Shown here: positions 18,077 through 25,725 of the stretch, piece by piece
Position numbering within the stretch: the first letter of the stretch is position 1
Layout: the number at the start of each line of letters is the position of its first letter
Origin: Dictyobacter vulcani
GTDB taxonomy: Bacteria > Chloroflexota > Ktedonobacteria > Ktedonobacterales > Ktedonobacteraceae
Direction: 5' to 3'
Assembly (NCBI RefSeq): GCF_008974265.1
Contig: NZ_BKZW01000001.1
Coordinates: 186,001 to 250,000, forward strand
DNA length: 64,000 nt
The notes under the pieces: generated by a model
The model's database searches: none
Seen by the model: the letters and a program-made list of their open reading frames with translations, nothing else
What the model was told of the DNA's origin: nothing
Made by a program: the position numbers and the translations under genes

Positions 18077-18150
18077 GGCGCATTCGTCTAGCGGTTCAGG
18101 ACATCGCCCTCTCAAGGCGGAGATCACGGGTTCGAATCCCGTATGCGCTA
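18077..18150 (+). tRNA. tRNA-Glu (CTC anticodon)
   Basis: Full cloverleaf. The acceptor GGCGCAT pairs with ATGCGCT (with a G1-U72 wobble), followed by discriminator A. The D-arm GTCTAGCGGTTCAGGAC is typical of tRNA-Glu. The anticodon stem is TCGCC/GGCGG with loop CTCTCAA and anticodon CTC at 18111-18113. The T-arm is ACGGG-TTCGAAT-CCCGT. CCA is not encoded. It reads GAG codons. Confidence 0.95.
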
Positions 18151-18159
18151 TCCAATGAA

Positions 18160-18197
18160 ACAAGCAGGAATTGTACATGTTCTTGCTTGTTTTTTTG
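18160..18197 (+). terminator. rho-independent terminator after tRNA-Glu
   Basis: An 11-bp stem with one mismatch (18160-18170 with 18180-18190) is followed by a run of seven or more T. It starts 10 bases after the tRNA. Confidence 0.85.
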
Positions 18198-18309
18198 CTA
18201 TAGAGAAGTTGATGCAGTCTGGCCATCTTCTATGACTACAAGAAATCTATTTCTTCTTCTCTAACAGTGCCTTTTCGGGCCTCGCAAGCAGCCTGAAAGA
18301 GATTTACTC

Positions 18310-18338
18310 TTGTCGAATTAGCAATAATTTGCTATAGA
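18310..18338 (+). promoter_or_regulatory. promoter candidate, upstream of the cupredoxin gene
   Basis: TTGTCG (18310-18315) and TATAGA (18333-18338) are 17 bases apart. The -10 lies in the decamer TTTGCTATAG, which recurs at 18194 and 18500. Confidence 0.4.
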
Positions 18339-18352
18339 TAAAAGGAGAAGAT

Positions 18353-18493
18353 TTGACCAGCGCTGTGGTTAAAAGCAGAACCAAAAACAGCAAAATGCTT
18401 GCGAAATACGCAACACTAAACAAATATCGGTTCAATCAGCCAGAGGATAGCCAGCCTTTTCGAAATTTCTTGCGAATAGCTTTGCCATATTGA
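18353..18493 (+). CDS. possible 46-residue small ORF (TTG start), doubtful
   Basis: An open frame begins at TTG 18353 with AAAGGAG (18341-18347) 5 bases upstream and ends at TGA 18491-18493. The product would be basic (MTSAVVKSRTKNSKMLAKYA at the start) with no membrane segment and no recognised family. A promoter candidate lies at 18310-18338, but its predicted start would fall inside the ribosome site. It could be chance. Confidence 0.15.
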   Translation: MTSAVVKSRTKNSKMLAKYATLNKYRFNQPEDSQPFRNFLRIALPY

Positions 18494-18510
18494 CGACATT
18501 TTGCTATAGT
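18482..18510 (+). promoter_or_regulatory. sigma70-type promoter for the cupredoxin gene
   Basis: TTGCCA (18482-18487) and TATAGT (18505-18510) are 17 bases apart. Transcription would start about 80 bases before the ATG at 18597. Confidence 0.65.
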
Positions 18511-18596
18511 AGGAGTGTCCCCAGACAGGATATCCTTGTCATTATTAGATCTGATGGAGACGAACAGAATTCTCAAGGAGGACTCCAAGGAGTACT

Positions 18597-18980
18597 ATGA
18601 ATAAAAAGATCCTATTTGGACTTTTAGCTCTCTCTCTTATGACCGTTTTATTCTCTGCCTGTAGAGTTATTGACGCGAACACTATTCCTAAAAACGTGTC
18701 CGCTCATATGGGTGCGGCAACTTTCATCCAGACAAAGGTTGAGGTTCCCAAAGGTCAGAAGCTTGACATCATTGATGATGTAGCAGCATCACATATTATT
18801 AAAAATGGTACCTGGAAAGGTTCTAAAGCTGACTCAACAAAGGAAGCTGGGGCTCCCGATGTTAATTTGACTTTCGCAGGTGGCGATAAACAATCGGTTG
18901 GACCATTTAACACTGCTGGCACATTTGAGCTTTATTGTACCATCCATGGTGGCATGAATCTCACGGTCGTAGTTAAGTAA
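18597..18980 (+). CDS. cupredoxin-domain lipoprotein (plastocyanin/azurin-like)
   Basis: Small blue-copper electron carrier, probably anchored to the outer face of the membrane. The N-terminus is a lipoprotein signal with FSAC lipobox (Cys22). The mature part has the type 1 copper ligands in the usual order: H66, then C114-T-I-H117-G-G-M120. Length 127 residues. AAGGAG lies 5 bases before ATG 18597. A promoter precedes it and a terminator follows at 18999, so it appears monocistronic. The redox partner is not visible nearby. Confidence 0.85.
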   Translation: MNKKILFGLLALSLMTVLFSACRVIDANTIPKNVSAHMGAATFIQTKVEVPKGQKLDIIDDVAASHIIKNGTWKGSKADSTKEAGAPDVNLTFAGGDKQSVGPFNTAGTFELYCTIHGGMNLTVVVK

Positions 18981-18998
18981 CTAACCTTCATATCTGAT

Positions 18999-19055
18999 GC
19001 ACGGAGCACTGAGATCTGGCGCGCATATCTCTGAACTCCGTGCGTTTTTCTTTTT
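18999..19055 (+). terminator. rho-independent terminator after the cupredoxin gene
   Basis: Outer stem GCACGGAG/CTCCGTGC (18999-19006 with 19036-19043), inner stem GAGAT/ATCTC (19011-19015 with 19027-19031), then a T-rich tract. Confidence 0.8.
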
Positions 19056-19215
19056 ACTTCCTCGTAAAACTTTTGCTCACTACGCTGATGCATCCTGCTA
19101 CATAGAAAGTAATAGTACTTTCATGGCAGACGTTGCACAATTTTACGGTCCCTGCCGAAAGGTGTGCTATACTACCCAACAATACAGTGAAATCAACGAG
19201 GGTGATAGTAGATTT

Positions 19216-19833
19216 ATGCAACAAAAACTAACAACAGCTAACATAAAAGTATCTCCCATCTCATTCTCGCTCAAATGTGGGTCTATTTTATTGTTGCTTT
19301 TGCTCAGCACGATGATTGTCGCCTGCGGGGCAAACAGCGATACAACCAATGCGGCCGATGCGCCTCAGCCAGTTGCAACGATTAATTTAAATGGCTCGAA
19401 GGCCAGCCCCACTCCCGCTATTCCCCCCCAATCGTGTGGTGTCTGGCTGGAAAATGCTTCTCCTAATTTTAGTGCCGGCGGAGTCATCCCTCTTTATGCC
19501 AAGTTCACCTTAAATAAAGATGGTAACCCACAGGGTATTGCCCAGGCCGGGGTAACCTTTACGGTCCACTGGGGCGATGGGACAGCATATACCGCGTATG
19601 GCACAACAGGCAGTGATGGCCTGGCGGTAGCATCAGTACCCATGCTCGGTCACGCAGCCGCGGTTTACCACCTTTCATTGATTACGGCAACCTTCTCTTC
19701 AGGCAACGTAAGCTGTGCAGTGGATGATAAACGTCCTCAATCTTTTGTGCTGATCAATGGCGCGAAACCCAAAGGTCCGATAATAATGCCAGGAGGGGGC
19801 GGGGGCAAACCCGGCAAAAAACCTGGCAATTAA
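19216..19833 (+). CDS. lipoprotein with an Ig-like/transthyretin-like beta domain, unknown function
   Basis: Predicted exported lipoprotein of 205 residues. The signal is followed by a lipobox ending in VAC-G near residue 35. A low-complexity linker (SPTPAIPPQ) leads to a beta-rich domain with GVTFTVHWGDGTAYTAYGTT and GLAVASVPM, like bacterial Ig-like or big-domain folds. The C-terminus is a Gly/Pro/Lys tail (GGGGGKPGKKPGN). ATG 19216 is chosen because the earlier in-frame ATG at 18997 would read through the upstream terminator. Two Cys (in SCGVW and SCAVD) could form a disulfide. Function unknown. Confidence 0.7.
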   Translation: MQQKLTTANIKVSPISFSLKCGSILLLLLLSTMIVACGANSDTTNAADAPQPVATINLNGSKASPTPAIPPQSCGVWLENASPNFSAGGVIPLYAKFTLNKDGNPQGIAQAGVTFTVHWGDGTAYTAYGTTGSDGLAVASVPMLGHAAAVYHLSLITATFSSGNVSCAVDDKRPQSFVLINGAKPKGPIIMPGGGGGKPGKKPGN

Positions 19834-19908
19834 AGCGCTAGCGGAAATCCATCAGTGCCAGGGGAATCCTCAACAATATGATAGTGAAGCCTGATCAATA
19901 GTTGATCG

Positions 19909-19946
19909 AAAAGACGAGTGTGGCCGTAAAGCCCTCTCGTCTTTTT
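19909..19946 (+). terminator. rho-independent terminator, 10-bp arms
   Basis: AAAAGACGAG (19909-19918) pairs with CTCGTCTTTT (19936-19945), ending in a T-run. It lies 76 bases after the lipoprotein stop. Confidence 0.75.
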
Positions 19947-19949
19947 ACA

Positions 19950-19979
19950 TTGACAATGTAACCTCGCGTGTGCTACGCT
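19950..19979 (+). promoter_or_regulatory. promoter candidate for the molybdenum hydroxylase operon
   Basis: Consensus TTGACA (19950-19955) and TACGCT (19974-19979) are 18 bases apart. A start near 19986 would leave a leader of about 350 bases. Confidence 0.4.
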
Positions 19980-20333
19980 CTTCACGTTATACAATTCCAT
20001 TTCTGGTTCTGGACGTCTCAAAGGAGGGCCGTAGCGGGACAGGGACAGTATGTGTGTCCGCTCCATCCTACAGAAAAATAGATCAAGGCAAATGCGTATC
20101 CACCTGCGACTATCTGTAGGTCTCTACAATTTTCACCTCCTTCCGCTTAAATGAAAGGAGTCTGGCCGATTTCGAGAAGTGGCGTACACTAAAAGGAAGA
20201 GTAACCCGGCATATTTTCCTCACAAGTAACACAGCAGAATCTTTTGTACATTGGTTGCATAGACGTATCGCGCATATGACCTTTTCGACAGCAATGGAAG
20301 GCAGCGTGATTAGCAGAGGTAAAGGTACTATCA
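19980..20333 (+). other. long leader/intergenic region before the hydroxylase genes
   Basis: No gene seen. Two hairpins can be drawn: AGCGG-(G)-ACA with TGTCCGCT near 20033-20062, and CTCCTT with AAGGAG near 20139-20160. The second contains CACCTCCTT, which matches the anti-Shine-Dalgarno end of 16S rRNA. This may be a regulatory leader, but I cannot assign it to a known riboswitch class. Confidence 0.35.
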
Positions 20334-20840
20334 ATGACAACGAAGCGTTCAATCACAGTCACCGTCAATGGACAACAACATCAGACTGAGGTAGAGCCTC
20401 GCATGTTGCTGGTTCATTATTTACGTGAAGTGTTGGATCTGACTGGAACCCATATTGGCTGTAACACCTCACAATGTGGCGCCTGCGTGGTTATGCTCAA
20501 TGGAGAGGCCATCAAATCGTGTACCGTGCTGGCCGTTCAGGCAGACGGCGGTGAAGTGCTGACGATCGAAGGTCTGGCTCCTGAAGGCGGCCTCCATCCC
20601 ATTCAGGAAGGCTTCTGGGAAAAACATGGACTCCAATGTGGTTTCTGCACACCAGGTATGATTATGGCTTCCTATCAACTGCTCAAAAATAATCCCCATC
20701 CAACGGAAACAGAGATTCGCCGAGGCTTAGAAGGAAATATCTGCCGTTGTACTGGCTATCAAAATATTGTGAAAGCCGTACAGGATGCCTCAGAGCGTAT
20801 GAGCACCAGTGCAGAAACACCTGTCCCGGCTGGAGATTAG
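20334..20840 (+). CDS. molybdenum hydroxylase small subunit, 2x[2Fe-2S] (CoxS/XdhC-type iron-sulfur subunit)
   Basis: Electron-transfer subunit of a xanthine-oxidase-family enzyme. The plant-type [2Fe-2S] cluster is held by C43, C48, C51 and C63 ([10 protein letters not shown]). The second cluster is held by C102, C105, C137 and C139 (CGFCTPGM and GNICRCTGY). The 168-residue length is standard. It leads a small-large-medium gene order that differs from the medium-small-large order of genuine aerobic CO dehydrogenase. The start at ATG 20334 matches the family N-terminus. Confidence 0.92.
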   Translation: MTTKRSITVTVNGQQHQTEVEPRMLLVHYLREVLDLTGTHIGCNTSQCGACVVMLNGEAIKSCTVLAVQADGGEVLTIEGLAPEGGLHPIQEGFWEKHGLQCGFCTPGMIMASYQLLKNNPHPTETEIRRGLEGNICRCTGYQNIVKAVQDASERMSTSAETPVPAGD

Positions 20841-20934
20841 CGCTTAAGCCATTTCTGCGCAAGGATGCTCTCAAACCAGTGTTGTGTATGGATATGTTTC
20901 ATTTCTCAACGTACGAGAAAGGATATGTACACTC

Positions 20935-23271
20935 ATGGGCATTGCAGCTATGCTTGGTACGCCTGTTAAGAGGCGTGAGGATCCGCGCTTGATCACTGGT
21001 CAAGCGACCTATGTCGATGATATTAAACTCCTTGGTATGCTCCATATGACGGTGCTCCGTAGCCCTTACGGACATGCCCGGATTAATACTATCAACACAG
21101 ACGCCGCCCGCCAGCTCCCTGGTGTGGTCGCTGTCTATACTGCGCAAGATATTAAAGGGACGGTCGGCAATATTCCTGTGGCCGCTCCTTTACCCCCACA
21201 CATTACAAGTGGTATGGGTCGACGCCTTCCCCTGGCCGAGGAAAAAGTTCGCTTTTATGGAGATCCAGTGGCGATTGTGATTGCGGAAAATCGCTATATT
21301 GCTCGCGATGCACTGGATCTTATCGATGTCGATTATGAGCCATTGCCAGTGGCTATCGATGTCGAGAAAGCGATGCAGCCTGACTCACCAATCCTGTATG
21401 AAGAATTCAAAACGAATGTCGCCACCTCCATGCATCCTTCCTCTGAGCAGATCGATAAGATTTTTGCTGACACGGTCGCTAATGGTGGTGTGATTGTAAA
21501 AGAACGCTTCGTCAATCAACGCCTGGCTCCATCTCCAATGGAGACACGTGGTGTCGTAGCTGAGTATCGCAAATCGGACAAAGCCCTGAGTCTATGGAGT
21601 TCTTCTCAGATTCCTCACCTCCTGCGCAACTATCTGGCAATACAACTGGGACTGGAGCAAAATCAGGTACGCGTGATTGTTCCCGAAGTTGGCGGTGGCT
21701 TTGGTTGTAAGCTTAATATTTATCCAGAGGAGGCGCTGGCCTCTTTCGCAGCTATGAAAACCGGACGACCGGTAAAATGGATTGAGGATCGGGATGAGAA
21801 TCTGGCGGCCACCATTCATGGCCGTGATCAGGTAAATTATCTGGAAGCGGCCGCCACCAGAGATGGCAAGGTGGTAGGACTCAAGTTCCATGTTATCTCA
21901 GATATGGGCTCATATCTACAGTTCTTTACCGATGTTATCGCCATTGCCTTTACGCTCCCTATGCTCAGCGGCTGCTATGATATTCCGAATATCTACAGTA
22001 GCTGTGATACGGTCTTTACTAATAAAGCCCCTACCGATGCCTATCGCGGCGCTGGCCGGCCCGAAGCAACCTATATGGTTGAGCGCGCCATGGATGTCAT
22101 CGCTAACGAACTCAAGCGCGACCCTGCCGAGATACGCCTGCTCAATTTTGTCCAACCAGAACAGTTTCCCCATACGATGGCAACGGGAGCCCTCTACGAT
22201 AGCGGCAACTACGGAGCCGCACTGGAAAAAGCACTGGATATAATTGCATATGACAAACTACGTGAGGAACAAAAGCAAAAACGCGCCCAGGGCAAGTTGA
22301 TGGGAATTGGCATATCCTCGTATGTTGAAATGTGCGGCATTGGACCCAAAGGAACCACACCGTTTGGCTTGTATGAGAGTGCTCGTGTGCGTATTGAACA
22401 GTCGGGAACCGTCATCGTCTATACCGGCACATCCCCACATGGACAGGGCGAAGAAACGACGTTTGCGCAAATTGTGGGCAATGCGTTGAGTATTCCACAG
22501 GAAAAAGTGCTGGTCTTGCATGGTGATACCGATTCAACGCCCGAGGGCCGTGGCACGTATGGCAGTCGTACAACTTCAGTGGGCGGTTCAGCAGTCTTTC
22601 AAGCTACAGAGCGCCTGAAAGAGAAAATGAAGACCATTGCCGCCTCTATGCTTGAAGCCAGCGCCTCTGATATCGAGTTGGAGGATGAAAAATTCACCGT
22701 GGCAGGCTCACCACAAAAATCGGTCCCCTTTAAGAAGGTGGCGGCGGCGGCCAATACCTCAAACACGTTGCCTCCTGGCATCGAGCCGGGTTTAGAGACG
22801 ACCGTTTTCTTTGAACCTGAAGCCTGTACCTTCCCGTTCGGCACCCACATCTGCGTTGTCGAGGTAGATCAGGATACGGGAGAGCCAGAGATTACCCGCT
22901 ATGTCGCGGTCGATGACTGCGGCAAACAACTTAATCCTCTTATCGTTGCCGGGCAGGTCCATGGTGGTATCGCGCAAGGCGTCGGGCAAGCGATGTATGA
23001 AGAAGTAGTTTATAATGAAGACGGACAACTGCTGACGTCGACGTTTATGGACTATGCCATGCCGATCGCGCCTGAGTTGCCACATTTTGAGCTTGGTCAT
23101 ACCGTCACACCAACAAATGTCAATCCATTGGGGGTCAAAGGCGTTGGCGAGGCTGGCACTATTGGCTCAACGCCAGCAGTAGCCGCTGCTATTGCCGATG
23201 CATTGGGCGTCGCCCATATCGATATGCCACTCAAGTCTGAGAAATTGTGGCGGATTATCCACAAGCAATAG
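20935..23271 (+). CDS. molybdenum hydroxylase large subunit, form II CoxL-like
   Basis: Molybdopterin-cytosine-dinucleotide-binding catalytic subunit of a xanthine-oxidase-family enzyme. The active-site loop reads A-Y-R-G-A-G-R (residues 369-375), the form II signature; true CO dehydrogenases carry AYRCSFR. So the substrate is probably an aldehyde, purine or N-heterocycle, not CO. The base-catalyst Glu is E739 in GVGEAGTIG. GGGFGCK and GAGRPEATY support the family. The 778 residues from ATG 20935 are typical. That start is preferred over 20884 because the family N-terminus (LGTPVKRREDPRLITG) follows directly. It is 94 bases after the small subunit. Confidence 0.9.
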   Translation: MGIAAMLGTPVKRREDPRLITGQATYVDDIKLLGMLHMTVLRSPYGHARINTINTDAARQLPGVVAVYTAQDIKGTVGNIPVAAPLPPHITSGMGRRLPLAEEKVRFYGDPVAIVIAENRYIARDALDLIDVDYEPLPVAIDVEKAMQPDSPILYEEFKTNVATSMHPSSEQIDKIFADTVANGGVIVKERFVNQRLAPSPMETRGVVAEYRKSDKALSLWSSSQIPHLLRNYLAIQLGLEQNQVRVIVPEVGGGFGCKLNIYPEEALASFAAMKTGRPVKWIEDRDENLAATIHGRDQVNYLEAAATRDGKVVGLKFHVISDMGSYLQFFTDVIAIAFTLPMLSGCYDIPNIYSSCDTVFTNKAPTDAYRGAGRPEATYMVERAMDVIANELKRDPAEIRLLNFVQPEQFPHTMATGALYDSGNYGAALEKALDIIAYDKLREEQKQKRAQGKLMGIGISSYVEMCGIGPKGTTPFGLYESARVRIEQSGTVIVYTGTSPHGQGEETTFAQIVGNALSIPQEKVLVLHGDTDSTPEGRGTYGSRTTSVGGSAVFQATERLKEKMKTIAASMLEASASDIELEDEKFTVAGSPQKSVPFKKVAAAANTSNTLPPGIEPGLETTVFFEPEACTFPFGTHICVVEVDQDTGEPEITRYVAVDDCGKQLNPLIVAGQVHGGIAQGVGQAMYEEVVYNEDGQLLTSTFMDYAMPIAPELPHFELGHTVTPTNVNPLGVKGVGEAGTIGSTPAVAAAIADALGVAHIDMPLKSEKLWRIIHKQ

Positions 23272-23284
23272 ACTCAACCGCACA

Positions 23285-23323
23285 CAGTTGTACGCAATGG
23301 GCATGGATTATTGCGTACAACTG
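23285..23323 (+). repeat. intercistronic hairpin, 14-bp perfect arms
   Basis: Arms at 23285-23298 and 23310-23323 match exactly in the 93-base gap between the large and medium subunit genes. No U-tract. It may set the ratio of the subunits by stabilising or attenuating the mRNA. Confidence 0.55.
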
Positions 23324-23364
23324 CCAGGGAAGAAACGGTAAAGAGGAGAAGAGAGGAAAAAAGT

Positions 23365-24231
23365 ATGTCTGTACCAGCAGCATTCGATTATCATCCCGCT
23401 ACATCGGTGGACGAGGCGATTGCACTTTTACAACAATATGGCGATGAAGCCAAACTACTGGCCGGTGGCCATAGTCTGATTCCTGCCATGAAATTGCGCC
23501 TGTCCCAACCAGAACATCTCATCGATATCGGTAAGATCAGTAGTCTCTCCTACATTCGAGAGGAACAGGACCATATTGTCATCGGTGGGCTGACTACCTA
23601 TGTCCAGATTGAGCAGTCTGACCTGTTGCGCAAACATTTCCCACTTCTGCCTGAAGCGACATCGATGGTTGGTGATCAGCAGGTGCGCAATCGCGGCACC
23701 ATTGGTGGGAGTATCGCGCACTCAGATCCAGCAGCCGATCTGCCTGGCGTAGTGCTGGCTCTCAAGGCTGAAATCGTGGTTCAGGGTCCACAGGGAAAAC
23801 GCACAATTCCAGCTGATGATTTCTTTGTCGATACCTTTACAACCGCTCTGGCACCTGATGAGATTCTGATCGAGTTCCGTCTCCCTAAAGCAACGGGCAG
23901 CACTGGATCAGCCTATGATAAACTGGCCAACAAGGCTTCACACTATGCTATCGCTGGCTGTGCCGCTGTGATTACCAGAGGACAGGATGGTAGCTGTTCA
24001 GCAGCCAGTATCGCGATCACAGGAGCAACAGTTCGTACGATTCGCGCCAGAGCGGTTGAAAATGCTCTGGTTGGCAAACAACTCAGTGAGACGGTAATTG
24101 CCGAAGCCGTTAGCCATGCGACTGATGGTGAAGATATGATCGTCGACATTCATGGTTCCGAGGAATATCGTCGTAAGATGGCTGCTGTAGTTGCCCGCCG
24201 CGCCATCATGCGCGCACTCGAACGTATCTAA
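23365..24231 (+). CDS. molybdenum hydroxylase medium subunit, FAD-binding (CoxM-like)
   Basis: FAD subunit that passes electrons from the iron-sulfur subunit to an acceptor. The two FAD motifs are present: AGGHSLIPAMKLR near residue 32, and TIGGSIAHSDPAADLP about 80 residues later. The 288-residue length is typical. ATG 23365 is chosen over an earlier in-frame ATG at 23311 because GAGAGGAAAAAAG precedes it and the family begins with this AFDYHPA block. It completes the heterotrimer with the two preceding genes and is followed by a hairpin. Confidence 0.9.
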   Translation: MSVPAAFDYHPATSVDEAIALLQQYGDEAKLLAGGHSLIPAMKLRLSQPEHLIDIGKISSLSYIREEQDHIVIGGLTTYVQIEQSDLLRKHFPLLPEATSMVGDQQVRNRGTIGGSIAHSDPAADLPGVVLALKAEIVVQGPQGKRTIPADDFFVDTFTTALAPDEILIEFRLPKATGSTGSAYDKLANKASHYAIAGCAAVITRGQDGSCSAASIAITGATVRTIRARAVENALVGKQLSETVIAEAVSHATDGEDMIVDIHGSEEYRRKMAAVVARRAIMRALERI

Positions 24232-24277
24232 AAACTGCTTCGCGCGACAGCACGGAGTGATGTTGAGTAAGTCTGGT

Positions 24278-24316
24278 TCCCACATGATAGGTATCTACTA
24301 CCACTATCATGTGGGA
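24278..24316 (+). terminator. inverted repeat with 13-bp arms after the medium subunit
   Basis: Arms at 24278-24290 and 24304-24316 match exactly, followed by CTTCGTTT. Probably ends the subunit transcript. Confidence 0.6.
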
Positions 24317-24432
24317 CTTCGTTTCCCATAGCTCTATAAACAGTTAGTAACACGCTGGTTGTACAAAAAATCGTAGAATGAAAGCAGTCTATCTGCTATT
24401 ATCGACAGCAACTAGAAAGAAATGCTTGCGCT

Positions 24433-25536
24433 ATGAACGATATCCGTATTGAACGCTGGGCACATGCACTGGTCCACTATTGTCTCTATCTCAAACCTGG
24501 AGAGATCCTTTCCATTCACGCAACGCCTCTGGCCGCTCCCTTGATCGAAGCGGTCTATCGTGAGGCACTGAATGTTGGTGCTCACCCGGTACCAGTAATT
24601 GCGTTGGATGAATTAAACGAAATTCTGCTACGTGAAGGTAATGATAGCCAGCTTACCATGCCCTCCCCCGTAGCCCTTACACTGGCAGAAAAAGCCAATG
24701 CCCGCCTGAGTATTCAATCTAGCAGTAATCCCAAAGCACTCAGCAATATTCCACCGGATCGAGGCGCGAAATTGCGCCAGGCAAGTCATGCCGTTGCATC
24801 AAAGTTCTGGAAACGTGAGCGCGCCGGTGATTTTCGCTGGTGTGGTACTCTCTATCCCACCACAGGTTATGCCCAGGAAGCCAATATGTCCCTCAAAGAA
24901 TTTGAAGAATTTGTCTTTGATGTCTGCTTCCTCAATGATCCTGATCCGATTGCTAGCTGGCAAGAACTTTCCAGAAAACAACAACATTTTGTGGATTGGC
25001 TGGTAGGCAAAAAGAACGTCCATGTTTTGGGAGAAGGTACTGATCTAAAACTCTCTATTGCCGATCGTATATTCATCAATAGTGATGGTAAACGCAACTT
25101 CCCAAGCGGAGAGTTCTTCACCGGACCAATTGAGAACAGCGCGGAAGGCGTGGTACAATTCGATATTCCAGCCAGTTATGATGGTCGCGCAGTTGAGGGG
25201 GTACGCCTGGTATTCCATGAAGGAAAAGTCGTAGAGGCTAGCGCCCGTCAGGGTAATGATTATCTGCAGCAAATGCTGAACCTCGACGCAGGTGCTCGCT
25301 ATCTGGGAGAATTTGCTTTCGGCAATAATATGCGCGTCACCCATGCCACCAAACAGATCCTCTTTGATGAAAAAATGGGTGGTACCGTTCACATGGCCCT
25401 GGGTTCCAGCTATCCTGAGACTGGTGGCGTCAATCAATCAGCACTACACTGGGACATGATCTGTGATTTACGTACAGCCGGTGAAGTCTGGATTGATGAT
25501 ACGCTCTTCCTCAAAAATGGAAAAGTGCTGGTGTAG
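24433..25536 (+). CDS. M29-family metallo-aminopeptidase (AmpS/PepS-like)
   Basis: Broad-specificity aminopeptidase of the thermophilic M29 family, with a two-metal site near the C-terminus. The 367-residue length is typical. Conserved blocks visible are HVLGEGTDLKLSI, NFPSGEFFTGP, LGEFAFGNN (metal Glu region), HMALGSSYPETGG and NQSALHWDMICDLR (His and Asp ligands near the end). It lies between the hydroxylase subunits and their maturation genes on the same strand, with a hairpin before it and a promoter candidate after it. So it may be its own unit, or part of a larger regulated group. Confidence 0.88.
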   Translation: MNDIRIERWAHALVHYCLYLKPGEILSIHATPLAAPLIEAVYREALNVGAHPVPVIALDELNEILLREGNDSQLTMPSPVALTLAEKANARLSIQSSSNPKALSNIPPDRGAKLRQASHAVASKFWKRERAGDFRWCGTLYPTTGYAQEANMSLKEFEEFVFDVCFLNDPDPIASWQELSRKQQHFVDWLVGKKNVHVLGEGTDLKLSIADRIFINSDGKRNFPSGEFFTGPIENSAEGVVQFDIPASYDGRAVEGVRLVFHEGKVVEASARQGNDYLQQMLNLDAGARYLGEFAFGNNMRVTHATKQILFDEKMGGTVHMALGSSYPETGGVNQSALHWDMICDLRTAGEVWIDDTLFLKNGKVLV

Positions 25537-25637
25537 CTTTCCTCTGTTCTATACGAGAAAACGCTTTTTTTGGCTCCATAGCACAAAAAACTTTGAGCTT
25601 TTTTTCTACTGATCTGGCATTGGCAGCAATCAATACT

Positions 25638-25666
25638 TTGTTGTTGCCTGCCAGATAGCGTAGAAT
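25638..25666 (+). promoter_or_regulatory. promoter candidate for the maturation genes
   Basis: TTGTTG (25638-25643) and TAGAAT (25661-25666) are 17 bases apart, about 60 bases before the TTG start at 25726. Confidence 0.5.
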
Positions 25667-25725
25667 AAGAGATAAATCTTTCGACTATTGTATGGACACG
25701 ATTAGTATTTACCTGGAGGCTTACG

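Noticed and set aside
20334..24231. Aerobic CO dehydrogenase (coxMSL)
   Set aside because: The active-site loop is AYRGAGR and the order is S-L-M, both form II features.
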